Shown piece by piece: positions 17,744 through 25,925 of a stretch of DNA of 64,000 nt. The notes beneath the pieces are model-generated. The model ran no database searches. It saw nothing but the letters and a program-made list of their open reading frames with translations, and was not told where the DNA came from. Within the stretch, counting starts at the first letter, position 1. Each line of letters begins with the position of its first letter. The translations under genes were made by a program, and so were the position numbers. Source of the DNA: Anaerolinea sp. Its GTDB lineage: Bacteria > Chloroflexota > Anaerolineae > Anaerolineales > Anaerolineaceae. The stretch is from assembly GCA_020725865.1 (NCBI GenBank), contig DYEC01000001.1, positions 228,877-292,876 of the forward strand, given 5' to 3'.

Positions 17744-18718
17744 ATGGATTTGTCAATTGTTGTCCCGGTATACAACGAGGAAGAAAACCTGCCCCATCTT
17801 TATCAGGCGATTATGAAGGCGATGGAAACTGTCAGAGGACAGTGGGAAGTCATTCTGGTGGATGATGGCAGTCGGGATGGCAGTCTGGGTGTGCTGGAAA
17901 AGCTGGCTGCCGATGATCCGCAGCATATCAGGGTGGTCAGTCTGCGGCGCAACTTTGGGCAAACGGCAGCAATTGCTGCTGGAATTGATCACTCAACCGG
18001 CGAAATCATTGTTTTGATGGATGCAGATATGCAAAATGATCCTGCGGATATTCCCATGCTGCTTGAAAAACTGGATGAAGGGTATGACGTGGTAAGCGGC
18101 TGGCGTATTAAGCGGCAGGATGCTTTGATCACTCGCACAGTGCCTTCCCGGATTGCCAACTGGCTGATCTCTCAGGCGACCGGAGTTCGATTGCATGACT
18201 ATGGGTGTACGTTAAAAGCTTACCGCCGGGAAGTGTTAACCGGCTTTCGTTTGTATGGTGAAATGCACCGTTTTATTCCGGTCTATGCCAGCTCGGTTGG
18301 AGCGCGCATTATTGAAGTGCCAGTTCAACACCACCCGCGCAAATTTGGCAAGGCGAAATATGGGCTGGAACGTACAGTTAAAGTGATACTTGATTTGTTC
18401 ACGGTTAAGTTCTTAAGCAGCTATGCCAATAAACCAATTTACATTTTTGGCGGCAGCGGATTGGCATTGATTTTTCTCAGCTTTATTGTATTAGCTGCGC
18501 TGGCAGTGCGCCGGCTTTTTGCGGAAATTTCTCCCTTCACATCGCCTTTGTTTCCGGTTTCCATCATGATTGGCATTCTAGGAGCGCAATCCATTCTCAT
18601 GGGATTGATTGCCGAGATGCTCATGCGGACGTATCACGAGTCACAGGGCAAACCAACTTACACCGTACGAAAGACGCTGAACGTTGACGCGGACGTTCCG
18701 GCGCGAAAGCGGGGCTGA
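17744..18718 (+). CDS. Glycosyltransferase family 2, polyprenyl-phosphate sugar transferase-like
   Basis: This 324-residue protein has the GT-A start DLSIVVPVYNEEENL, VDDGSRDGS, MDADMQNDP and the GCTLKAYRREV block, then two C-terminal membrane helices (about residues 230-250 and 270-292). This is the layout of DPM1/ArnC/GtrB-like enzymes that load a sugar onto undecaprenyl phosphate. ATG 17744 is chosen because GGAG lies 6 nt before it. Its product could feed a GT-C enzyme such as the 16132 gene product. The next gene overlaps its stop by one base. Confidence 0.88.
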   Translation: MDLSIVVPVYNEEENLPHLYQAIMKAMETVRGQWEVILVDDGSRDGSLGVLEKLAADDPQHIRVVSLRRNFGQTAAIAAGIDHSTGEIIVLMDADMQNDPADIPMLLEKLDEGYDVVSGWRIKRQDALITRTVPSRIANWLISQATGVRLHDYGCTLKAYRREVLTGFRLYGEMHRFIPVYASSVGARIIEVPVQHHPRKFGKAKYGLERTVKVILDLFTVKFLSSYANKPIYIFGGSGLALIFLSFIVLAALAVRRLFAEISPFTSPLFPVSIMIGILGAQSILMGLIAEMLMRTYHESQGKPTYTVRKTLNVDADVPARKRG

Positions 18719-19851
18719 TGCGCATTCTGGTTCTGGTACATGAGTATCCGCCGGTAGGCGGCGGCGGCGGACGGGTGGCACAGGATTTGTGCCGTGGTCT
18801 GGCAGAGCAAGGACACCAATTGTATGTTCTGACAGCCCATCATGGTGATCTGCCATTAGAGGAAAATGAAGCTGGTCTTTATATCCGCCGGCTGGTCTCC
18901 GGGAGACGCTGGGCTTTTCGGGCTGACCTGCGAGCGATGCTGGGGTATGTGCTGGTCAGTTTCTGGCATGGACTGAGGGTTATTCGTCACTGGAAACCGG
19001 ATGTTATCCATGCTCATTTTGCCGTACCGGCCGGTGCAACCGCGCTTGCGCTTTCTTTGTTAACCGGTGTGCCGTACATTCTCACCGCGCATCTGGGTGA
19101 TGTGCCCGGCGGGGTTCCAGAAAAGACCGGTAAGTGGTTCCGCTGGATTTTTCCCCTTACACCCCCAATCTGGAAGCGGGCAAAACGTGTCATTGCAGTC
19201 AGTCAGTTTACGCGTCAGCTTGCACAAGCTTGTTACCCTGTATCGGTAGAAGTAATTCCAAATGGTGTGGACTTGCAGGTATTTGATCCGGGTGTCATCC
19301 GTTTACAGAATCCGCCGCGCATTATCTTTGCAGCGCGCTTTATGCCGCAAAAAAATCCGCTTCAGGTTGTTGAAACTCTTTCTGAATTGAAAGAACTGCC
19401 TTGGCAGTGTGAGATGCTCGGCGATGGTCCGCTCAAAGATGAAGTCGAGCAACGCATTCGAGAGCTGGGACTGCAAGACCGCATTCGTTTGCATGGCTGG
19501 GTGTCGCCGGAGAAAGTACTGGGATGGTATCGCCAGAGCGATATTCTGTTTATGCCCTCGCTTTCGGAGGGGCTGCCGGTTGCAGGGGTACAGGCGCTGG
19601 CGATGGGTCTGGCGCTGGTGGTAAGCCGAATTGGGGGGTGGGTGGATTGTGTGCAGGAAGGAGAAAACGGTTTTATGGTCAACCCGCAAGACAGAGCTGG
19701 TTTTGCAGTAGCGCTACGAGCACTGCTGAGCGATCCACAACGTTTACTGGCGGCAAGGCATGCAAGCCGCGCCTTGGCAGGTCGTTTTGACCTGAAGCGT
19801 GTGGTCGCTGCCTATGCGGCGGTTTTTTCCGAAGTTTGCAAGAAGAATTAA
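18718..19851 (+). CDS. Glycosyltransferase family 4 protein
   Basis: This is a 377-residue GT-B enzyme. The N-terminal acceptor domain starts RILVLVHEYPPVGGGGGRVA, with a Gly-rich loop that binds phosphate. The donor domain begins near residue 198 (RIIFAARFMPQKNPLQVV) and has FMPSLSEGLPVAGVQALAMG, which holds the GT4 E-x7-E element. VIPNGVDLQVF is also standard. It is coupled to the GT2 gene (TGATG). The acceptor and donor are unknown. Confidence 0.9.
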   Translation: MRILVLVHEYPPVGGGGGRVAQDLCRGLAEQGHQLYVLTAHHGDLPLEENEAGLYIRRLVSGRRWAFRADLRAMLGYVLVSFWHGLRVIRHWKPDVIHAHFAVPAGATALALSLLTGVPYILTAHLGDVPGGVPEKTGKWFRWIFPLTPPIWKRAKRVIAVSQFTRQLAQACYPVSVEVIPNGVDLQVFDPGVIRLQNPPRIIFAARFMPQKNPLQVVETLSELKELPWQCEMLGDGPLKDEVEQRIRELGLQDRIRLHGWVSPEKVLGWYRQSDILFMPSLSEGLPVAGVQALAMGLALVVSRIGGWVDCVQEGENGFMVNPQDRAGFAVALRALLSDPQRLLAARHASRALAGRFDLKRVVAAYAAVFSEVCKKN

Positions 19852-19866
19852 ACGCAGGGTCTTCCC

Positions 19867-19895
19867 TTGACAAATGCCCGGTTTCATGCGAGAAT
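19867..19895 (+). promoter_or_regulatory. Promoter of the winged-helix regulator
   Basis: TTGACA (19867-19872), a 17-nt spacer and GAGAAT (19890-19895) end 7 nt before the ATG at 19903. A TTG in the -35 is in frame with the gene and could be mistaken for its start. The transcript should be leaderless or nearly so. Confidence 0.6.
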
Positions 19896-19902
19896 TCAAA
19901 AA

Positions 19903-20397
19903 ATGAATGCTCAAATGCCTTCTCCCGATGTCAAACAACAGGAATATGAACTACTGAATGCTATTGCTCAAGATTCATTGGTTACGCAGGCGGGGCTTTC
20001 TGCGCGACTGGGAATCGCTGTGGGCAGTGTTAACTGGTATATTAAGCGGCTGATCAACCGCGGCTATGTTAAGGTATCTCATCTTGACCGTACGCGGCTG
20101 AAATACGACCTGACGCCGGAAGGAATGCGGGTACTCACCCAGCGTGCACTGCTTTACATGAAAAGCTCGCTACGGGTGTATCAGGAATGGCGGGAAAAGG
20201 CGAAAAAGATAGCCAGTGACCTCAAAGCCAGGGGCGTCAAAAGTGTTTATCTGGAAGGTAACGACGAGGTTATGGATATCCTGCGGCTGACCTGTATTGA
20301 GATGGGGCTGGCGGTGGCTGATAAGCCATGTGGGTGGACATTGCGTCATATTCTTCAAGATTATGTAATCGTGGAAGATGCCGATGAAGGTAATTAA
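19903..20397 (+). CDS. Winged-helix (MarR-like) regulator of the polysaccharide locus
   Basis: This 164-residue DNA-binding protein has a winged helix at about residues 15-80: EYELLNAIAQDSLVTQAGLS, ARLGIAVGSVNWYIKRLINRGYV, then a wing with RLKYDLTPEGM. A basic helical linker (EWREKAKKIASDLKARG) and a small C-terminal domain follow (VKSVYLEGNDEVMDILRL). It resembles the EPS-associated MarR-type regulators found inside polysaccharide clusters. A role in controlling this locus is inferred from position. ATG 19903 is used because the upstream TTG is part of the -35. Confidence 0.82.
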   Translation: MNAQMPSPDVKQQEYELLNAIAQDSLVTQAGLSARLGIAVGSVNWYIKRLINRGYVKVSHLDRTRLKYDLTPEGMRVLTQRALLYMKSSLRVYQEWREKAKKIASDLKARGVKSVYLEGNDEVMDILRLTCIEMGLAVADKPCGWTLRHILQDYVIVEDADEGN

Positions 20398-20445
20398 TTT
20401 GGATGCATTGACACTTCTTGAAATTTTTTTGTACTGAGGAGAACA

Positions 20446-21051
20446 ATGGCAATCAGAATTCATCCAACTGCTGAAGTGGCTGAGGATGCCATGATTGGGG
20501 ATGGAACCAGTATCTGGCATCATTGCCAGATACGCCCGCGGGCACATATCGGACAAAATTGCATTCTTGGGAAGGGGGTATATGTGGATGCGGATGTCTC
20601 CATTGGAGACAATGTCAAAATTCAAAATTACAGCTCGGTTTATCATGGGGTGACACTGGAGGACGGTGTTTTTGTCGGTCCGCACGTTTGCTTTACCAAC
20701 GACATGCGCCCGCGCGCGATCAACCCGGATGGCACACTGAAAGCGGCAACTGATTGGGAAGTTTCCAAAACGTTGATAAAACGTGGGGCGGCATTGGGCG
20801 CCAACTCAACCATCCGCTGTGGCGTAACGATTGGTGAGTGGGCAATGGTCGGTTCGGGAAGTGTGGTGACGCGCGATGTCCCCGCCTATGGACTTGTCTA
20901 TGGCAACCCGGCACGCCTGCACGGGTTTGTCTGCCCTTGCGGCACTCAATTGGACTATAAGGAAGAAAAGGTTGATGTAGTCGTTATGACCTGTCCGGAT
21001 TGTGGTCAGCAAATTGAAATCAAGAAATCCGTTTGGGAGATGCGCAAATGA
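20446..21051 (+). CDS. Hexapeptide N-acetyltransferase with zinc ribbon, WbpD-like
   Basis: This 201-residue left-handed beta-helix acyltransferase starts IRIHPTAEVAEDAMIGDGTSIW, with hexapeptide rungs to about residue 155. It includes CFTNDMRPRAINPDG, a block seen in WbpD, the UDP-2-acetamido-3-amino-2,3-dideoxy-glucuronate N-acetyltransferase. An added C-terminal segment has CPCG and CPDCG pairs about 30 residues apart, which look like a zinc ribbon; this tail is not part of the classic WbpD. A GAGGAG ribosome site precedes the ATG. It overlaps the aminotransferase gene (ATGA). Confidence 0.88.
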   Translation: MAIRIHPTAEVAEDAMIGDGTSIWHHCQIRPRAHIGQNCILGKGVYVDADVSIGDNVKIQNYSSVYHGVTLEDGVFVGPHVCFTNDMRPRAINPDGTLKAATDWEVSKTLIKRGAALGANSTIRCGVTIGEWAMVGSGSVVTRDVPAYGLVYGNPARLHGFVCPCGTQLDYKEEKVDVVVMTCPDCGQQIEIKKSVWEMRK

Positions 21052-22127
21052 TTAGTATGGCAAAGCCCCTGATGGGGGAAGAAGAAAAACAGGCTGTTTG
21101 GGAAGTGCTTGAGTCGGGCGTCATTGCCCAGGGTCCACGCGTAAAGGCATTTGAAGAAGCATTTGCCGCGATGTGCGAAACCCGCTTTGCGATTGCCACT
21201 TCGTCCGGTACTACTGCACTGCATGTAGCGCTGCTTGCGCATCGCATCGGACCCGGCGACGAAGTAATCACCTCGCCGTTCACATTTATCGCTTCCGCGA
21301 ACAGTGTGGTGTATGTTGGTGCGCGACCGGTGTTTGTGGATATTGACCCGCGCACTTTTAACATTGATGTTCGACAGATTGAAGCGGCAATCACCCCGCG
21401 TACCAAAGCCATCCTGCCGGTTCACCTGTTTGGGTTGAGCTGTGACATGGAAACCATTATGGAAATTGCCAGCAAATATAATCTGGCAGTGATTGAAGAT
21501 GCCTGTCAGAGTCATGGGGCAACCTTCAAGGGTTACAAGGTGGGTTCGTTTGGCACGGGGACGTTCTCGCTCTATCCGACAAAGAATATTACCTCTGCGG
21601 AAGGTGGGATGATCACCACCAACGAGCCGGCGATTGATGAGGCTTGCCGCGTTATCCGCAATCACGGGATGCGGGTGCGTTACTACCACGACGAATTGGG
21701 TTACAACTTCCGCATGACGGATGTTCATGCGGCGATTGGTTTGGCGCAAATCGGCAAGCTGGACCGGTTCAATGCCAAGAGGCGGCAGAATGCTGCGTTT
21801 TATGATCAAAATCTAAAAGGTGTGATTACGCCGTTCGTGCCTGAGGGGTATGAGCATGTGTATCATCAATATACAGTGCGTGTGCCTGACGGCAAGCGGG
21901 ATGCTCTGCGTGATTACTTGAAGAGTAAAGACATCGGCAGTGAAGTCTATTATCCGGTACCGATTTACCGTCAGAAGCTGTATGTTAATGAGCTGGGATA
22001 TAACATGCAGTTACCTGAAACGGAGAGGGCGGCTGCCGAAGTGCTATCGCTTCCTATCCATCCTGCACTGACACAGCAAGACCTGGAAGCCGTTGTTTCG
22101 GCTGTCAACACGTTTATGGGTGTATAA
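21048..22127 (+). CDS. DegT/DnrJ/EryC1 aminotransferase, WbpE-like
   Basis: This 359-residue PLP enzyme is predicted to put an amino group on C3 of the UDP-3-keto-uronate made by the WbpB-like protein. The fold signature is complete: ATSSGTTALHVALLA, GDEVITSPFTFIASANS, VIEDACQSHGATFKG, the PLP lysine in YPTKNITSAEGG, and FRMTDVHAAIGLAQI. The ATG at 21048 overlaps the acetyltransferase stop and has GGGAGA upstream; an earlier TTG is rejected. The product would then be acetylated by the WbpD-like enzyme. Confidence 0.9.
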   Translation: MISMAKPLMGEEEKQAVWEVLESGVIAQGPRVKAFEEAFAAMCETRFAIATSSGTTALHVALLAHRIGPGDEVITSPFTFIASANSVVYVGARPVFVDIDPRTFNIDVRQIEAAITPRTKAILPVHLFGLSCDMETIMEIASKYNLAVIEDACQSHGATFKGYKVGSFGTGTFSLYPTKNITSAEGGMITTNEPAIDEACRVIRNHGMRVRYYHDELGYNFRMTDVHAAIGLAQIGKLDRFNAKRRQNAAFYDQNLKGVITPFVPEGYEHVYHQYTVRVPDGKRDALRDYLKSKDIGSEVYYPVPIYRQKLYVNELGYNMQLPETERAAAEVLSLPIHPALTQQDLEAVVSAVNTFMGV

Positions 22128-22128
22128 A

Positions 22129-23142
22129 ATGACAACACGAGTAGCGGTTATTGGTGTTGGCTCAATGGGCAAGAATCATGCCCGTGTATATGATGAATTG
22201 CCTGAAGCGGAGCTGGTAGCAGTTTCTGACGCCAACCCACTGGTGGCTCAGGCGGTAGGTGCACAATATAATGTGCCTGCCTATGCTGATTATCGGGAAC
22301 TGCTGGAGAAAGAAAAACCCGAAGCGGTGACGATTGCTGTACCGACGGCTCTCCATGAAGAAGTAGGATTATCTGCTCTTGAAGCCGGCGTGCATGTGCT
22401 GATGGAAAAACCTATTGCCGCAACGGTTGAGCAGGGTAGGGCGTTGATTAAAAAAGCCAGAGCTACAGGGCGGGTTCTGATGGTCGGACACATTGTGCGT
22501 TTTAACCCGGCCATGCAGGCGCTGAAACAGCGTTTGCAGGCGGGTGAACTTGGGCGCATCTTTCAGGTGTTCTGCCGCCGCGCGGGACCCTTTCCAGCGC
22601 GCATTCGAGATGTGGGTGTGGTGGTGGACCTGGCGCCGCACGATGTGGACATCATGCGGTTTCTGACCGGTTTGGAACCTGAACGGGTTTACGCAGAAAT
22701 TGCTCAACGTATTCATACTGATCATGAGGATTTGATGTTTGGTCTGCTACACTTTCCGGAGGGGATTACCGGCGCGCTCGAAATCAACTGGCTGACGCCT
22801 ACGAAATTGCGCGAGATACTGGTGTTGGGCGAACGCGGCATGTTCCGCGTGGATGATCTGACGCAGGATTTGTACTTTTATGAAAATGCTCATGCCAGCG
22901 GGACAAACTGGGAAACGCTGGCGCATTTGAAGGGTGTCAGCGAAGGCAGTATGATTCGGTTTGCTTTGCAGCGTTATGAACCTTTGAAAGCCGAGTTGCA
23001 GGCATTTCTCAAAGCAGTGCGGGGTGAGGTAGAGGTGCCAGTCAGCGGTGAAGACGGGCTGGCGGCGTTACGTCTGGCGCTGATGCTGGTAGAATCCGGG
23101 ATCCAGCATCGGGTGATTGAGGTGAACAAGAATGATAGCTGA
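22129..23142 (+). CDS. Gfo/Idh/MocA oxidoreductase, WbpB-like
   Basis: The 337-residue NAD(P)-dependent dehydrogenase has the Rossmann motif IGVGSMGKNHARVY (about 7-20), the EKPIAAT strand (Glu-Lys-Pro) and the GHIVRFNPAM block. HDVDIMRFLTG supplies the conserved His-Asp pair. In the diamino-uronate pathway WbpB oxidises C3 of UDP-GlcNAcA. The order WbpD-WbpE-WbpB plus a WbpA-type enzyme is the basis for this pathway call. The ATG lies 1 nt after the aminotransferase stop. Confidence 0.88.
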   Translation: MTTRVAVIGVGSMGKNHARVYDELPEAELVAVSDANPLVAQAVGAQYNVPAYADYRELLEKEKPEAVTIAVPTALHEEVGLSALEAGVHVLMEKPIAATVEQGRALIKKARATGRVLMVGHIVRFNPAMQALKQRLQAGELGRIFQVFCRRAGPFPARIRDVGVVVDLAPHDVDIMRFLTGLEPERVYAEIAQRIHTDHEDLMFGLLHFPEGITGALEINWLTPTKLREILVLGERGMFRVDDLTQDLYFYENAHASGTNWETLAHLKGVSEGSMIRFALQRYEPLKAELQAFLKAVRGEVEVPVSGEDGLAALRLALMLVESGIQHRVIEVNKNDS

Positions 23143-24469
23143 GGAAATCATGAGGTTGGCTGAATTGCGGGAAAAGATCGAACAAAAAACAGCTCGACTG
23201 GCAGTAATTGGACTGGGTTATGTTGGCTTACCGGTGGCGGCACTATTTGCCGATGTGGGGTTTGATGTGCTGGGTGTGGAAATCAAGGCTGATCGCGTGG
23301 AGAAGATCAACGCAGGTCTTTCACCGATCGAGGGCGAAGAGCCGGGTTTGGCAGAGCTGTTGAATAGGGTGATAAAAAGTGGGCGACTGCGTGCTACATC
23401 GGACTATAACGCGCTCGGCGATCGGGATGTGATTTTGATTGACGTTGAGACGCCGGTGGATGACCAACATGCCCCGCGTTACGAAGCCCTGCGGGCGGCA
23501 CTCAAAAATCTTGCGCCGGTACTGAAGCCGGGCGCGCTGGTGATCGTTGAATCGACAATCGCGCCGGGGACGATGTCCGGCGTGGTGCAGCCTTTGCTGG
23601 AGCAGGGCAGCCGGCGGCGGGTTAATGAAGGCTTTTATCTGGGGAACTGTCCGGAGCGGGTGATGCCGGGCAAGTTGCTGGCAAACCTGCGCAGTCTGAG
23701 CCGTGTGGCAGGCGGTAGCAGTCCGGAGGTTGCGCAGACGATGACCACTTTATACCGCCATATTGTTCAGGCTGACCTTGACCCGGTGGACTGGATTACC
23801 GCCGAACTGGTCAAGACGGTGGAGAACGCTTACCGTGATGTGCAGATTGCTTTTGCCAATGAGGTGGCGCTGATCTGTGAGGCGCTGGGCGGCGATGTAT
23901 GGAAGGTGCGTGAGCTGGTCAACAAAAGCCCCTACCGGCAGATGCACCTGCCCGGCGCGGGTGTGGGCGGGCATTGTATTCCCAAAGATCCTTGGCTGCT
24001 GGCGTATGGCGTGCAGGGTCGGGATGTTCCGCTGCGGCTGGTACCGGCTGCGCGGAAAATCAATGATCACATGCCGCTACATGTGGTGGCACTGCTGGAG
24101 AAAACGCTGGCACGTGCTCACCATACCCTGCAAAGTGCGCGCGTGCTGGTATTGGGCTATGCTTATCTGGAAAACTCAGATGATACGCGCAACAGCCCTA
24201 GCGAGGTGCTGGTCACTCAGTTGCGGGCAAAAGGCGCTGAGGTGGGGGTGCATGACCCGTATGTGGCGGAATACCAAGGCGACTTGCTGAAAATGGCTGA
24301 AGGCTGTGACGCGGCAGTGCTGATGGTGGCGCATGACGCCTATCGAAAGCTGGATTTTGACGCTCTGTATGGCCGGATGCGCATCCCGTTACTGGTGGAT
24401 GGGCGCGGGGTCTTCCGCGCTTCCCCGCCGCAGGGGTTTGTCTATGCGTGTGTTGGGGTGGGGGAGTAG
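23132..24469 (+). CDS. Nucleotide-sugar dehydrogenase (WbpA/WecC-like), second copy
   Basis: This 445-residue UDP-sugar 6-dehydrogenase has IGLGYVGLPVAALFAD, a variant PVDD loop (VETPVDDQHAPRYE), ESTIAPGT, GNCPERVMPG and the catalytic cysteine in GAGVGGHCIPKDPW. LGYAYLENSDDTRNSPS marks the C-terminal domain. The NCPERVMPG and HCIPKDP forms are typical of WecC/WbpA-type enzymes. Adjacent to WbpB/E/D homologues, it likely makes the UDP-GlcNAcA precursor. Two starts are possible: 23132 with GAGGTG 7 nt upstream (used) or 23150 with GAGG 5 nt upstream. It is clearly different in sequence from the 11349 gene product. Confidence 0.88.
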   Translation: MIAEEIMRLAELREKIEQKTARLAVIGLGYVGLPVAALFADVGFDVLGVEIKADRVEKINAGLSPIEGEEPGLAELLNRVIKSGRLRATSDYNALGDRDVILIDVETPVDDQHAPRYEALRAALKNLAPVLKPGALVIVESTIAPGTMSGVVQPLLEQGSRRRVNEGFYLGNCPERVMPGKLLANLRSLSRVAGGSSPEVAQTMTTLYRHIVQADLDPVDWITAELVKTVENAYRDVQIAFANEVALICEALGGDVWKVRELVNKSPYRQMHLPGAGVGGHCIPKDPWLLAYGVQGRDVPLRLVPAARKINDHMPLHVVALLEKTLARAHHTLQSARVLVLGYAYLENSDDTRNSPSEVLVTQLRAKGAEVGVHDPYVAEYQGDLLKMAEGCDAAVLMVAHDAYRKLDFDALYGRMRIPLLVDGRGVFRASPPQGFVYACVGVGE

Positions 24470-24573
24470 AACGACGAAATTATTGGTTTTTATCTCCATC
24501 AATCCACTTTTCAACCACTGTTGGATTGTTCTGCTTGGCTTGCAGTAATGGCCGTGCAGTCACACAACATGCG

Positions 24574-24603
24574 CTTGACCGCTCTTATGGCTTATGTTAT
24601 GAT
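24574..24603 (+). promoter_or_regulatory. Promoter of the LysM/M23 gene
   Basis: TTGACC (24574-24579), an 18-nt spacer and TATGAT (24598-24603) leave a leader of about 15 nt. It separates the cell-wall peptidase gene from the polysaccharide operon. Confidence 0.55.
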
Positions 24604-24624
24604 GACCGCAGAGGTTGTGTGATT

Positions 24625-25851
24625 ATGGATGAAGATTTCTCGACACCGCCAATTTCCCCTGTGGAAGGCGATGTTGAATTAGATAAAACAGCAGTAGCGG
24701 CTACGGAAACAGAACAAAAACAGAAACGCGTAAACTGGGGGAAGATTTGGCAAAGTCTCCTGCGATTCGGGCTGGGTGAGATTACCCTGCGAATTGGTAC
24801 CGCTCTGGCTTCGATGATCCTGATCCTGCTGGTGGTCTGGGTTATGGACAATTTTTATCTGCAAGGGCCTTTGGAGAGTCCAGAGGAATCGGTCAACGCG
24901 GCGCCGCTTGCCACCAGCACACCGGTTATTGCTGTGCCTTATTTTGATGTTCCCAGTATCGAAATTTATCCCGCTGGGGTAACCCGTCAGGTAATGTTGC
25001 ACACCTTATTGCCTGCCAAACCGCGTGACAGTGTTGTGCAATACGAAGTCAAAGCAGGAGATACCATTTTTGGGATTGCTGAAAAGTTCAATCTGCGCCC
25101 GGAGACGATCCTGTGGAGTAATTATTACGTTCTTGCAGACAATCCGCACTTATTGAGCCCGGGACAAAAACTGAATATTTTGCCGGTGGATGGCGTGTAT
25201 TATGAATGGCACGCTGGTGATGGGCTGAATGGTGTAGCGGAGTTCTATGGCGTCAAGCCGGAGGACATCATCAATTTTCCGGGAAATAACTTGAGTCCTC
25301 AAACATTGGGAGATTGGAGTAACCCAAATATTGAGCCGGGAACCTGGCTGGTTATTCCTGGTGGACGGCGCGAATTTGTCACCTGGAGCGCGCCGCGTAT
25401 TACCCGCCAGAACCCGGCAGTGGCGAAAGTTCTTGGCCCCGGTTTTTGTGGAACGGTTGTAGATGGACCGGTAGGCAATGGTACATTCGTCTGGCCTACG
25501 GTGGAACAATGGCTTTCAGGGTTTGATTATTCACCAGAGACCAACCACTTTGGTGTTGACTTTGCAGGCAAGGAAGGAAATGCGGTATTTGCGGTGGATA
25601 ATGGGGTGGTGGTTTATGCCGGCTGGAATGATTGGGGATATGGCAATGTGGTGGTAGTTGATCATGGAAATGGCTGGCAATCGTTATATGCACATTTGAG
25701 TGCTTATAACGTTGGTTGTGGTTCTTATGTATATCAAGGGAGCGTCATTGGCGCAGTTGGGAATACCGGCAAGTCTTCGGGTCCGCATTTACACTTTGAA
25801 TTGCGCAGCGATCAGTATGGACGCGTGAACCCAATGAACTTCTTACAATAA
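24625..25851 (+). CDS. LysM-M23 peptidoglycan endopeptidase
   Basis: This 408-residue protein has an acidic cytoplasmic N-terminus, one membrane anchor at about residues 52-75 (TALASMILILLVVWVMDNFY) and a Thr/Pro spacer. Two LysM repeats follow, about 138-185 (YEVKAGDTIFGIAEKFNLRP) and 190-240 (the second shorter). A C-terminal M23 lysostaphin-like domain spans about 290-405. The zinc motifs are present: HFGVD near residue 311 and the HLHFE motif near 391. It should cut peptide cross-links of peptidoglycan at the outer face. The start at 24625 fits its promoter; the longer open frame overlaps the preceding dehydrogenase. Confidence 0.92.
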   Translation: MDEDFSTPPISPVEGDVELDKTAVAATETEQKQKRVNWGKIWQSLLRFGLGEITLRIGTALASMILILLVVWVMDNFYLQGPLESPEESVNAAPLATSTPVIAVPYFDVPSIEIYPAGVTRQVMLHTLLPAKPRDSVVQYEVKAGDTIFGIAEKFNLRPETILWSNYYVLADNPHLLSPGQKLNILPVDGVYYEWHAGDGLNGVAEFYGVKPEDIINFPGNNLSPQTLGDWSNPNIEPGTWLVIPGGRREFVTWSAPRITRQNPAVAKVLGPGFCGTVVDGPVGNGTFVWPTVEQWLSGFDYSPETNHFGVDFAGKEGNAVFAVDNGVVVYAGWNDWGYGNVVVVDHGNGWQSLYAHLSAYNVGCGSYVYQGSVIGAVGNTGKSSGPHLHFELRSDQYGRVNPMNFLQ

Positions 25852-25873
25852 TTAGACGCATACTGAAAAATAG

Positions 25874-25919
25874 AGCCGTGAACAGGAAAGGAGGAGCTGT
25901 TCACGGCTTTCCTTTTTTT
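25874..25919 (+). terminator. Rho-independent terminator
   Basis: A perfect 12-bp stem (25874-25885 with 25897-25908), an 11-nt loop and a TTCCTTTTTTT tract follow the M23 gene. It also separates this gene from the convergent hisD-like gene. Confidence 0.93.
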
Positions 25920-25925
25920 ACTATG

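Noticed and set aside
24448..24624. Extended open frame before the LysM/M23 protein
   Set aside because: It overlaps the preceding dehydrogenase and contains the promoter; no conserved residues.
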